A DNA stretch of 64,000 bases from Flavobacterium sp. DG2-3 (GTDB lineage: Bacteria; Bacteroidota; Bacteroidia; Flavobacteriales; Flavobacteriaceae): assembly GCF_030730925.1 (NCBI RefSeq), contig NZ_JAVAMB010000011.1, positions 80,625-144,624 on the forward strand. The letters run 5' to 3'. The notes under the pieces were generated by a model that saw only the letters and a list, made by a program, of their open reading frames with translations, did not search any database and was not told where the DNA came from. Positions 33,536-42,230 of the stretch are shown here, piece by piece; position 1 is the first letter of the stretch; every line of letters begins with the position of its first letter. The position numbers and the translations under genes were made by a program.

Positions 33536-34039
33536 ATGATGATAAAAAACTTAAAAGCTCTGATTTTTTCAATTGCCATTTTCTTAGTGGTGATTTCATG
33601 CCGAAGTCCGAAACCGGTGCAAAACGAAAATAGAATTCAGACGATAACTGTTACCGAAACTCTACACGACACCATTTTTAAGATTGCGAAAGACAGCAGT
33701 TCTTACAATGCATTACTGGAATGCTTGAATGGAAAAGTCATTCTTAAAAATGTTATTCAAGCCGAACCAGGGCGCACATTAAAAAGCCCAAGGGTTCGAC
33801 TGGATAACAATACATTAAGCGTTGACTGCAACTTAAAAGAACAGGAACTCTACGCTGCCTGGAAATCGAAACAGGTTAAAGACGTTCAAGAAAAAACCAT
33901 CACCATTACCAAATTTATCAACTATTTGACTTTTTGGCAAAAAGTACAGATTTGGCTAGGGAGAATCCTTCTTGTTTTACTGCTTTTTCTAATTGGACAA
34001 TTCGTCTATAAACTCTACAAGCCTTTTGGGTTCAAATAA
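33536..34039 (+). CDS. Lipoprotein with C-terminal TM segment, candidate u-spanin
   Basis: Starting at the ATG at 33536 gives 167 aa. The N-terminus is a lipoprotein signal with lipobox VVISC (Cys22). The middle, ~110 residues, is mixed (SPRVRLDNNTLSVDCNLKEQELYAAWK). Near 137-158 there is a TM helix (WLGRILLVLLLFLIGQFVY), then a short basic tail. An outer-membrane lipid anchor at one end and an inner-membrane helix at the other is exactly the u-spanin layout, which fuses outer and inner membranes at the end of phage lysis. It follows holin-like and endolysin genes. The longer frame from 33413 overlaps the endolysin and would destroy the signal peptide. Confidence 0.7.
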   Translation: MMIKNLKALIFSIAIFLVVISCRSPKPVQNENRIQTITVTETLHDTIFKIAKDSSSYNALLECLNGKVILKNVIQAEPGRTLKSPRVRLDNNTLSVDCNLKEQELYAAWKSKQVKDVQEKTITITKFINYLTFWQKVQIWLGRILLVLLLFLIGQFVYKLYKPFGFK

Positions 34040-34065
34040 AAATTTTATTAAATAACACTTAAAAT

Positions 34066-36249
34066 ATGTCCGCACAGTCTCATTTTTTTATAGAGTCAGG
34101 GGGATTTCCGCAACAGCAGCCAGCTCAGGGTTTTGGTCCTAAGTCTGAAACTGTTTTCAACCTGACTTCTCGATTTACATTGGATACTCCAAAAAAAGCA
34201 TTCTCCATCTGCAAAGGAGTAGTTTTAGTACAGCCTCAAACAGGCAATGATGATAAAGTAAATCTTATTCTTCGCCCTTACAAACAGCCTTTTCCTGGAT
34301 TAAACATTAAATATTTTGTTTATAGAGGATTGAAAAAAAGTGATTTTTTTCATAAAGACTCAAATGACAACAATTTGGTTACCCAAAAGACTTCCTCATC
34401 TTCTGATTTTATTACTAAAATAAACGATGATTTTGAAGACTTTTATAACGAAAACACTTCAATTGAAAAACCTCTATTTAAAAGCGGATTTATTGGTTAC
34501 AATGAACCTGCGCAGGATCCCGATCCAAACAACCTTGCTCTACTACTATCAACTCCTTTATCTGATTTCTTTTTTAAAGAATCGAAGTTTGAAACGAAAG
34601 ATAACACCGAAGAAGAACAGCATCCTTTTGAACTTCCACTAATTGATAGCGGTGAAACGTTAGGAAGCTTTGCAGAAGGTGTATGCGGAATTGATGTCGT
34701 TTTAAACTATGGCGATTACAAACATGATTTTGACAATTCTGAGTTTGCTTTCAATTTAGAATATGCACGAAAACCCTTTGCAGAAATTATAGTAAACAGT
34801 TCTTCTACTGAATTTGCAAAAAAATTACAGCGTGAACAAAGTACGCAGTTTATTGATATTGCTGCTTTTTATGGGTTGCATACTGCCGATAGTACAGTAA
34901 CAGTAGATGCTTCTGGAATTAAAACAAAGAAAACTGGAAACGCTATTTATAGTGATGTCATTAACAATTTTGCGACTAAAAACAATTGGTACATCTACAT
35001 CCAAAGCGATCGCACCCGCAGTTATGATTTTTATGGAAACTATAAAATTGGTGAAGGTCCTGAAAATCTAAAAACAGGATTATTAGAAAATCCTGTTACT
35101 AAAGAAGTGCCTATGACTGCCATGACGTATGGAAATTCTGGCTGGCCAGTTTTAGTTAACACTCAAGAACAGGCAAATACAGTTACCACAAATAATTTGT
35201 ACTTACAATTTCCAACAGACAACAATAACAATACAGCTTTTTACGGACAGATTGCCAATGTCGCAAACGCTCAAAAAGATACTTTTATCAATGCTGATGG
35301 CTTACGCTTACCACCTGATGAAGAAGGAAATTATGCTGATTTTACCTCAACCATTCAGTTGACAACTCCTGCTTTGGAAGGCAAAAACATTGCTTCGCTA
35401 AGTATTTTACTTTATCAAGGAAAAGTGAATATGTATACTGGCGAAGAAATTCCTGATGAAGAGGGAAACCCTATAATTACCTATAGACAAGCCAACTTTT
35501 TTGATAATGTTTTTAATTTAATAAAAGCCAGTCCATTATTGAATTTAGGGACTGATGACAGTTACTCCAGAATGACTTCTGAAAAACTGAATCTTATCAA
35601 TGAGTTTTACGATAAAAAACAACAAGGAATTTCGATTGTACAAACGCTTACCGTGCACGACCTCATCGAAACAGGAATTGAAGAAACACCCAATCTTGCG
35701 CGCGTAACCTACATTACAGAAGCTGTAGATGTTATGAACAATGCTGTTTCTGCTACTGGAAGCACAACCTCAACAACTTATACTTCTCCTTCTGCAGGAG
35801 GTGCTGTTGGCAGCAGTAAAACCTATCAACTACCCGATCCTTACTATTATAGTTTAAAACTATTTACAGATAGTACTGAAACCATTACTGGATTGGAACT
35901 TAAAACTTTGGATGGCTCTACTCCTAACAAAATTATTTTAGGACTTACTAAAGAAGAAAACGATTCTATAAAAACTCTAATTACCGAAGACAAAAAGAAT
36001 CCTCGTTTGTTTTTAATGGATCTTTTTAAAGATGTCACTAATCTAATTTCTCCTGAAAATATCACATATCAGAAATACAAAGTGGCAATTGTAGTCGAAG
36101 ATGCTGAAGGTAATAATAAGCTAGAAGAGCCCAGCAATCCTGTTTTTGTTTATTCACTTGATCGCAAACATCATTTTAGCCAAGGATATAGTGAATATGT
36201 GACAACACCTGATAAACTTTTTAAACAAATTATTGACTTAACCCTTTAA
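34066..36249 (+). CDS. Large leaderless protein of unknown function (727 aa)
   Basis: I recognise no family. The N-terminus MSAQSHFFIESGGFPQQQPAQ has no signal peptide or TM segment, and the C-terminus has no T9SS-type sorting domain. The sequence is mixed and rich in Asn, Thr and acidic residues, with repeated beta-like segments, e.g. NNLYLQFPTDNNNNTAFYGQ and SLSILLYQGKVNMYTGEE. A Ser/Thr/Gly linker lies around 560-585 (SATGSTTSTTYTSPSAGGA). It starts 26 nt after the u-spanin gene and ends 5 nt before the toxin-type gene, so all three are likely co-transcribed. It might be a carrier, baseplate-like or surface-binding component. Confidence 0.7.
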   Translation: MSAQSHFFIESGGFPQQQPAQGFGPKSETVFNLTSRFTLDTPKKAFSICKGVVLVQPQTGNDDKVNLILRPYKQPFPGLNIKYFVYRGLKKSDFFHKDSNDNNLVTQKTSSSSDFITKINDDFEDFYNENTSIEKPLFKSGFIGYNEPAQDPDPNNLALLLSTPLSDFFFKESKFETKDNTEEEQHPFELPLIDSGETLGSFAEGVCGIDVVLNYGDYKHDFDNSEFAFNLEYARKPFAEIIVNSSSTEFAKKLQREQSTQFIDIAAFYGLHTADSTVTVDASGIKTKKTGNAIYSDVINNFATKNNWYIYIQSDRTRSYDFYGNYKIGEGPENLKTGLLENPVTKEVPMTAMTYGNSGWPVLVNTQEQANTVTTNNLYLQFPTDNNNNTAFYGQIANVANAQKDTFINADGLRLPPDEEGNYADFTSTIQLTTPALEGKNIASLSILLYQGKVNMYTGEEIPDEEGNPIITYRQANFFDNVFNLIKASPLLNLGTDDSYSRMTSEKLNLINEFYDKKQQGISIVQTLTVHDLIETGIEETPNLARVTYITEAVDVMNNAVSATGSTTSTTYTSPSAGGAVGSSKTYQLPDPYYYSLKLFTDSTETITGLELKTLDGSTPNKIILGLTKEENDSIKTLITEDKKNPRLFLMDLFKDVTNLISPENITYQKYKVAIVVEDAEGNNKLEEPSNPVFVYSLDRKHHFSQGYSEYVTTPDKLFKQIIDLTL

Positions 36250-36254
36250 AATAC

Positions 36255-39200
36255 ATGAAAGATTTAGTAGTACTAGCCTCTGGAGATATAGTTTACCTAT
36301 CAAGTATCAGTGATGATGAAACTTTTGATCCATTAAATAATGATCTGTTGTTTTTTAGCAATGGTTGGGTACGAAGATTTAAAAAAAATGGCATTTTTTA
36401 TATGGCTATTTTTGACGAATCAAATGACCAATTTGACAGTTATAGGTCTGAAATAAATTTCTGGAATAATAATAAAATTAACGAAAGTAAAACTTATACT
36501 GTTGCTTCTTTTGGAGCGCTTGGAGGTATCTTTAGCATTCTCGATGTCCTTCCTCCAAAAATTAATGGAAATGATAATGTCATTTTTGCACATGAGATGC
36601 TATACCCTGAAAGTTTAGAAACATCAGAAATAGAAACAGAAACAATTTACAGATCTATTCCTTATCATTTATATAATTCAATAGACCCAAAACGACAAAT
36701 AAATGTCTTACAAAGTACATCACCTATACTTTCGGATTATAAAATTATTCATGCAGGATCAAAAAAGATAATACCTTTTTTAACTCCATATTATAATTTC
36801 ATAATAGATAAAAAGTACCTTGAAGTTAATAATCAATTAAGAAATCTGCATGATTACGAATTAGATATTTTAACTGATGTAATTCAAGTCTTTGATTGGA
36901 TTTTTAGTCAAACTGAATTTTTGAATCTTCTAATTGCGTTGAAACTAGTCGAACCATTTAACCAAGTAATTAACTTACCCAATAGATATAATCACGATTA
37001 TGGAATTATTGATTCAAAATATCATGCATTGTATAATGATGAATATTTTGCAAGATTAAGATTAGGTCTAATACAATTCAAATATTGGTTAATTCAATAT
37101 AATGATGATTATTCAAAAATTAATGTAAATGATTTAATTGTCTATATCGTTAACTTATTTGATCCAATCGAACTAAGCTACTTGCCTTATAAAACAAAAA
37201 TTAATTTATTAGATAAAATCCTAAGAGATAATTTCTGGATAATTGGAAATTGGGGGTTTAATAAATTAAATGATGAAGAAGCAATATTAAAAATAATTCG
37301 TGCTATTGCTAGAGAGGAATCAACTGGAGCGTTAAATTATTCAGAGATAGATGATTTCATGGATCTTCTTAATACCATTTTTGATTACAATAAAAAACTG
37401 ACATTGTATGAAGTATTATACAGCAGAATAAATGATTCAACCTTATTAAGTGATGATGGAAAAGGAAATAAAGGCCAATTAGTAAAAGTAGTATATAATC
37501 TTTGGAGTGAAAGTAAATTCAATCCTCAGCACCTTGTCCCATCAATTGCTCAGAATGCCTTAAGTCATTTCGAATACACTCCATACAATTGTCGATGGCA
37601 ATTTGACTCAAATGATCCTGAAATACTTTTTCCTCTTTTAGATGAAAATGCAGCACCGATGATTATTAACTATGAATCCGAAAAAATATTATTATGGTAT
37701 ATTGATAATTTTAGCTTCACATTTTATGAGAATAAAATACTTGCTAAAGAAAAAGTCAGAGACTATGGAGATCAACCTTATGGCGTTTATAAAATCTTTC
37801 AACCTATTGCATTAAAAGCAACTAATGCAACTGACACTATTATCAAAATGCCAGTGAAGGGAATAAGTGATAATGGAAATATTCTTAATTTTATCAATAA
37901 TTGTTTTCCTATATTTTACTTACAATATGTTGACGATCTTGGTGATTATAGCGATACAAAAGAGACAATAGGAACTGCTGCAGATGTAATGTTGACATTC
38001 TCTGGACTAACAGGTCTGGGAAAGCTAAGCCACCTAAAAGATTTATCTTTGATAAGAAAATATTTCGTTGCTGGAGAATTATCGCTTGCCGAAATAGCCA
38101 GCTTTAGCAGAGCATTAGGAGTTTTAACAAATAATGCGCAAATAATATTAGGTATCGCAGGACTAATTCAACGCTTTGCAACTGCTGGGTGTACCATATA
38201 CTACAATAGTCAGGGAAATCCACCCGACGAAAATGATCCCGAATATCAAAAATTTGAATTCTGCAAAAATATTGACACTTGGTTATTTGCTTTAGAAATG
38301 TTATCACTTTCAGGAGATCTTTTATCTCGAAGAGCATTTAAAAGAGCTACTAAAAAACTACAACAATCAATACCAAATGGAGCAGAATATAATGAATTAA
38401 GAACTGCTATAAATTCTTTGGATGAGATTGATAATATTCTAGCTCAATGGTTAAGTTCTCTTCAATCTTCACATCCCAATCTATATACAAAAATCATTTC
38501 TTTTGCCAATGATGAAAAGAAATTTGCCTGTATGTTTGATTTTCAATCAGCCAAGGCTGATGTTTTAAACGCGCTAAATTCTTCTGACGGCATACTTTTG
38601 GAACGATGGAGTGAGTTGTTTTCTCAAGGAATAGTTTTTGAGAGAAAAAGTATAGATTTTTTAAAAGATACATATTCAGTTAATACCATTATTAATTATT
38701 ATAAACAAGCCGAACTCAAAAGTATTTTAGAAGGATTAGATGTCGCTACAAGGCAAAAATTATTTGATGAATTTAGACTTACTCAAAATGAATTTAAAAA
38801 ACTTATTGAAAATCCAAATAAACTCGAATTAATTTTAGATTTTCAGAAAAAATTAAAATTAAACCAATTTGATGAGTTTACAAGATTAGAAATATTAAAA
38901 TTTATTAATTCAGATCTAAAAAGTATACATATTGATTTATTAAGAATTAAAGCACAAAGTTTATTAGATGAATTAACTATAAGATATTTAAAAGAAATAA
39001 AAGATGAAGCAATATCAATTAGTAGATTAAAAAGCTTGCACAATGGAGATGTTTTTCCTTTCTTTCAAAATTTTAATAGGCGATTAAAAGACAAATTTAA
39101 GGGCTCAAATAAATTACTTGTAGAAATGCAAATATATTTTGATGATAATCCGATAGGTCAAATTATAAAAGAAAGATATTTGTCAGGTGAACAAAAAAAA

Positions 39201-39548
39201 ATAAAACAAATTTTTGGTAACAATCTTCCTGAATTCTTTAGAGAACCTCTAAATTATGAAAATTACGATATTTTTAAAACAAAAGCAATTGATATAAACG
39301 GTAGAACAAGGCTTGATGACACTGAGTTAAAATTTATATTTAACTTTTTAGAAGAACACTGGAATAAAGGAAATCGCTTTGTGATAAATATGGAATCAAC
39401 TTTATATACCTGCACAAGCTGTCAAAGTTATTTGGTATATTTGAAAGAATTAGCTAGACAGGAGGGAAAAATTATTGATATAACAGTTATATCGCATAAA
39501 GGTGCAACTAGTACCAATGAAATAGAAACAGCAATAGAAAATCTATAA
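36255..39548 (+). CDS. Polymorphic-toxin-like protein with C-terminal deaminase-like domain (1097 aa)
   Basis: A long, leaderless protein. The first ~530 residues are an unknown alpha/beta region. About 565-670 is hydrophobic and Gly/Ala-rich (VMLTFSGLTGLGKLSHL, IILGIAGLIQRFATAG), of the kind that precedes toxin tips in polymorphic toxins; a long helical region follows to ~990. The final ~85 residues carry D-T-E at 1022-1024 (RLDDTELKFIFNFLEEH) and C-x-x-C at 1053-1056 (MESTLYTCTSCQSYL), then ITVISHKG. The DTE..ExxxxxCxxC arrangement matches deaminase-fold toxin domains with Glu as proton shuttle and Cys as zinc ligands, so nucleotide or nucleic acid deamination is predicted. The immunity-type gene follows after 4 nt. 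The gene is markedly more AT-rich than the flanking genes. Confidence 0.75.
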   Translation: MKDLVVLASGDIVYLSSISDDETFDPLNNDLLFFSNGWVRRFKKNGIFYMAIFDESNDQFDSYRSEINFWNNNKINESKTYTVASFGALGGIFSILDVLPPKINGNDNVIFAHEMLYPESLETSEIETETIYRSIPYHLYNSIDPKRQINVLQSTSPILSDYKIIHAGSKKIIPFLTPYYNFIIDKKYLEVNNQLRNLHDYELDILTDVIQVFDWIFSQTEFLNLLIALKLVEPFNQVINLPNRYNHDYGIIDSKYHALYNDEYFARLRLGLIQFKYWLIQYNDDYSKINVNDLIVYIVNLFDPIELSYLPYKTKINLLDKILRDNFWIIGNWGFNKLNDEEAILKIIRAIAREESTGALNYSEIDDFMDLLNTIFDYNKKLTLYEVLYSRINDSTLLSDDGKGNKGQLVKVVYNLWSESKFNPQHLVPSIAQNALSHFEYTPYNCRWQFDSNDPEILFPLLDENAAPMIINYESEKILLWYIDNFSFTFYENKILAKEKVRDYGDQPYGVYKIFQPIALKATNATDTIIKMPVKGISDNGNILNFINNCFPIFYLQYVDDLGDYSDTKETIGTAADVMLTFSGLTGLGKLSHLKDLSLIRKYFVAGELSLAEIASFSRALGVLTNNAQIILGIAGLIQRFATAGCTIYYNSQGNPPDENDPEYQKFEFCKNIDTWLFALEMLSLSGDLLSRRAFKRATKKLQQSIPNGAEYNELRTAINSLDEIDNILAQWLSSLQSSHPNLYTKIISFANDEKKFACMFDFQSAKADVLNALNSSDGILLERWSELFSQGIVFERKSIDFLKDTYSVNTIINYYKQAELKSILEGLDVATRQKLFDEFRLTQNEFKKLIENPNKLELILDFQKKLKLNQFDEFTRLEILKFINSDLKSIHIDLLRIKAQSLLDELTIRYLKEIKDEAISISRLKSLHNGDVFPFFQNFNRRLKDKFKGSNKLLVEMQIYFDDNPIGQIIKERYLSGEQKKIKQIFGNNLPEFFREPLNYENYDIFKTKAIDINGRTRLDDTELKFIFNFLEEHWNKGNRFVINMESTLYTCTSCQSYLVYLKELARQEGKIIDITVISHKGATSTNEIETAIENL

Positions 39549-39552
39549 ATTT

Positions 39553-40029
39553 ATGAATATACAATATTTAAAGAAATTAGAAACGAATCCTTCATTGGAA
39601 ATTAATAATTCTGGTTACTTTAGTTCTATTAAAGGGATTACAGAAGCAGAAATTAAATCTCTAGAACAATTCTACAATAATGGAAATCCATTTCCTAAAG
39701 TTTTAAAAGAATTGTTGATTCTTGCTGGAACTAATTGTTTTGTTTGTGATTATGGAATAAATAAAACTCAGCAGGAATTGCAAGAATGGGTTAGAGAAGA
39801 TCTGTTAGAGAACGAAAGAACAATTTCGAGACCGTTTTATGCTTTTGATGTATATGGAGGAAGCCAGTTTTTATTTATTTATTTAGACGAAGGTGATAAC
39901 CCGTCAATTTACGAAGCTCATCCTTATAGCAATAATGATAGTTGGATCAGTCGTTTAAATAATTTGACAATAAAAAATCTAGTCGATAATGGTATTGAAC
40001 GAATAAAAAGAGGTGAAAATCCTTTTTAA
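39553..40029 (+). CDS. SMI1/KNR4 (SUKH) family protein, probable immunity protein
   Basis: This 158-aa protein shows a SUKH pattern: GITEAEIKSLEQFYNNGNPFPKVLKELLILAGTN, then an acidic middle and YAFDVYGGSQFLFIYLDEGDNPSIYEAHP. SUKH proteins are the most common immunity proteins next to polymorphic toxins. It starts 4 nt after the stop of the deaminase-type toxin gene and shares its low GC. It should bind and neutralise the toxin's C-terminal domain, protecting the producing cell or kin. No signal peptide, so it acts in the cytoplasm. Confidence 0.8.
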   Translation: MNIQYLKKLETNPSLEINNSGYFSSIKGITEAEIKSLEQFYNNGNPFPKVLKELLILAGTNCFVCDYGINKTQQELQEWVREDLLENERTISRPFYAFDVYGGSQFLFIYLDEGDNPSIYEAHPYSNNDSWISRLNNLTIKNLVDNGIERIKRGENPF

Positions 40030-40600
40030 AATACTTATTTCCGACCCCGATAGCGCAGATCTATTTTCCGCGACGATAGCGCAGATTTGCAATCTGTGCC
40101 CGCAAAGTATTTCCTTCAATATCTTAAAAAAATAAAAAGTACTGTTTTATACTTTACTTTTTATTTTTATAGGAAAAAAGATCGTGTCAACAAAATACAA
40201 AGCAACAACAACTTTCTTGTTCTAAAATAAGTTTATATAAAAACAACTCAAAGGCAAAATTCTTTGAGTTGTTTTTAAAACTAAATCTTCTCTCAAGAAT
40301 ACCTAAAATCACCTTTTAAAACCCAATCTGGAAACTTAAAATAATAAGTTTCCCTTACCTCACTACTGCCTTTATTTTAAGACAATAGCCCAACTCTTAT
40401 TTCTTATTCTACAAGTCTATTCTTGTAGAATGAAACCCTTATTGTGACGCCACTAACACAATTTTTAACCATTCAGACAACTTATAATCATCCAAAATCA
40501 ACAACTGTTTGTAAGTGTTTTATCTGAATGAATTACGGTAAGCCTCCATAGCCTAATTAAAAGTCTATAAATATTTTAAACCCGTAATAATTAATTAAAA
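40030..40600. other. Gene-free spacer with repeats and terminator
   Basis: 40044-40108 has a doubled CGATAGCGCAGAT plus GCAGATTTGCAATCTGTGC, which looks like a dispersed flavobacterial repeat. 40240-40253 / 40262-40276 is a perfect terminator hairpin. TTCTACAAG/CTTGTAGAA forms another at ~40407-40430. CATTCAGA (40470-40477) and TCTGAATG (40523-40530) form a wide dyad 70-130 nt before the next gene, which may be regulatory. Confidence 0.6.
40239..40278 (+). terminator. Rho-independent terminator after the toxin/immunity pair
   Basis: AAAACAACTCAAAG (40240-40253) pairs with CTTTGAGTTGTTTT (40262-40275) perfectly over 14 bp, and T-rich sequence follows. It closes the lysis/toxin transcription unit. 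Confidence 0.85.
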
Positions 40601-41830
40601 ATGAGTACCAATCACAACAGAATCAAAGTGGCAGATTTAGAAACCAATCAGCCAAACAAAATTTTAAAAACCAATGTAAAAGGTGAACTTGAGTTTAGCA
40701 ATGAGAACACGAAGATCGAAACGTATAATGCACTAGATGCTACGACTGAGGGCAAAGCGCTAGATGCCAGACAAGGAAAGGTTTTGAAAGATATGATTAG
40801 CAATATCAGTACATCACCTCCTTCTTTAGTCAATGACTTAACAACAGGAGGAACTGCTAAGGCTCTAACTGCAGAAATGGGAAAAACTCTCGAAAACACA
40901 AAACTTACTGCTTCTCTTGCTACAGATGCTGAAACTCAAATTTCTTCTTCAGCTGCAGAAGATAATAAAGTCGTAAGTCGTGTAAAATTATTTAACTGGT
41001 GGAATTGGATTAAAACACAAACTCAGAATATTTCAGGAACTTGGAATTTCATTAATAAGGTTACTTTAGCAACTGGAAGCACAACTTCTCCACCATTAGT
41101 TATACCTAATGGTACTTTGACTACTACTCCTTTAAACGGAGCTATCGAACGTGATAGTAGTGGAAAACTATGGACAACATATAGTTCTTTGCGATCTCGA
41201 TTAATTACAAGTTCGGACCCTTTAATTTTACTAGCTTATAAATTTCAAAACAATCTAGAAGTTTATTTGCAAACCTCTATATCAGAAACAAAACAAGCTA
41301 TCACATCAAATACTGAGATTGGTAAAATCGCAAATATTTCAATTCAAAGACTTAATGCAACAACTTTAACGAATCGTACATCTTGGAATTCAAATCCTAA
41401 ATTACCAACCACTTCCAAAATTGAGGTTTTTTTAAAAATCAATAATGGCTTATTTGCAACTCATTGGTCGGGATCAAACCCAGTTAACCAAATCAAGGTA
41501 ATGGAATATTCAGGAAATCTCTCTGGATATAAAAATTATCAAGAGCTTTTATTATTTAATATCCAAAATTCTGACCCATTAACGGCACAGTGGTCTACTA
41601 TCACTTTTCCTGAACAAATTTTTAGAGAAGGAATTACTACAAGGACTGATAAATCTTATTACTTAAGAGACGCTTTAAATACAAGAACATTAGGGGCTTC
41701 TGAAGCATCTTTTAGTTTTGCTTTTGTAAACACATTAGATTTTGAAGATGCAACAAATGCCAATGGCCTTAATACAAATATTCAATTAAGAGCTAATAAC
41801 TATGCTCTTTACATAGAAACAATAAGATAA
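40601..41830 (+). CDS. Tail-fibre-like protein with shared N-terminal tag (copy 1)
   Basis: This 409-aa protein starts with MSTNHNRIKVADLETN, the tag also found at three later genes. The next ~80 residues contain motifs typical of phage tail fibres: ATTEGKALDARQGKVLKDMI and LTTGGTAKALTAEMGKTLE. The C-terminal ~230 residues are variable, beta-rich and Asn/Thr/Ser-rich, with an unknown fold. It has no signal peptide. The tag may attach the protein to a shared base and the C-terminus may bind a surface ligand. It has its own transcription unit between two terminators. Confidence 0.65.
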   Translation: MSTNHNRIKVADLETNQPNKILKTNVKGELEFSNENTKIETYNALDATTEGKALDARQGKVLKDMISNISTSPPSLVNDLTTGGTAKALTAEMGKTLENTKLTASLATDAETQISSSAAEDNKVVSRVKLFNWWNWIKTQTQNISGTWNFINKVTLATGSTTSPPLVIPNGTLTTTPLNGAIERDSSGKLWTTYSSLRSRLITSSDPLILLAYKFQNNLEVYLQTSISETKQAITSNTEIGKIANISIQRLNATTLTNRTSWNSNPKLPTTSKIEVFLKINNGLFATHWSGSNPVNQIKVMEYSGNLSGYKNYQELLLFNIQNSDPLTAQWSTITFPEQIFREGITTRTDKSYYLRDALNTRTLGASEASFSFAFVNTLDFEDATNANGLNTNIQLRANNYALYIETIR

Positions 41831-42230
41831 GATATTTTAAATAAAAGTAATTGAAAACAAAATTAAAATCAAAAAGGAACTGAAATGAGAAGTTCCTTTT
41901 TGACTTTTTTAAATTCTAAATTCTTCTCACAATTCAGTTCCTTTTTTTCCATCAAAATAAATCCACTTCATCCACTCTCTTTACAACCCTGTACAGCCCT
42001 AGAACACCAATGTTAAAGCACTAAGCAGCTGTTTCTTAAAGCTCTTTTTTAAGCTCATCTTTACACTGTCAAAAGGAAAAAACCTTAAACAATCCTTTTC
42101 TAAAACAGATAAAAAATCCAAATCAAATTGCAGCTGAATGCACACCTAAAATCTACTCAAGATTAAGCATTGTTTAATCTATTAATCATTCCGAATACGA
42201 ACAAAATTAAAGTCAAAAACAAATTAGAAT
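41831..42230. other. Spacer with terminator and leader element copy B
   Basis: AAAAAGGAACT (41871-41881) / AGTTCCTTTTT (41891-41901) is a strong terminator. 41960-42085 is the second copy of the leader found before the lysis cassette: TTACAACCCTGTAC, GCCCTAGAACACCAATGTT and GTCAAAAGGAAAA correspond to the first copy. The start codon of the 2460-aa gene follows ~145 nt later. No gene is present. Confidence 0.65.
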
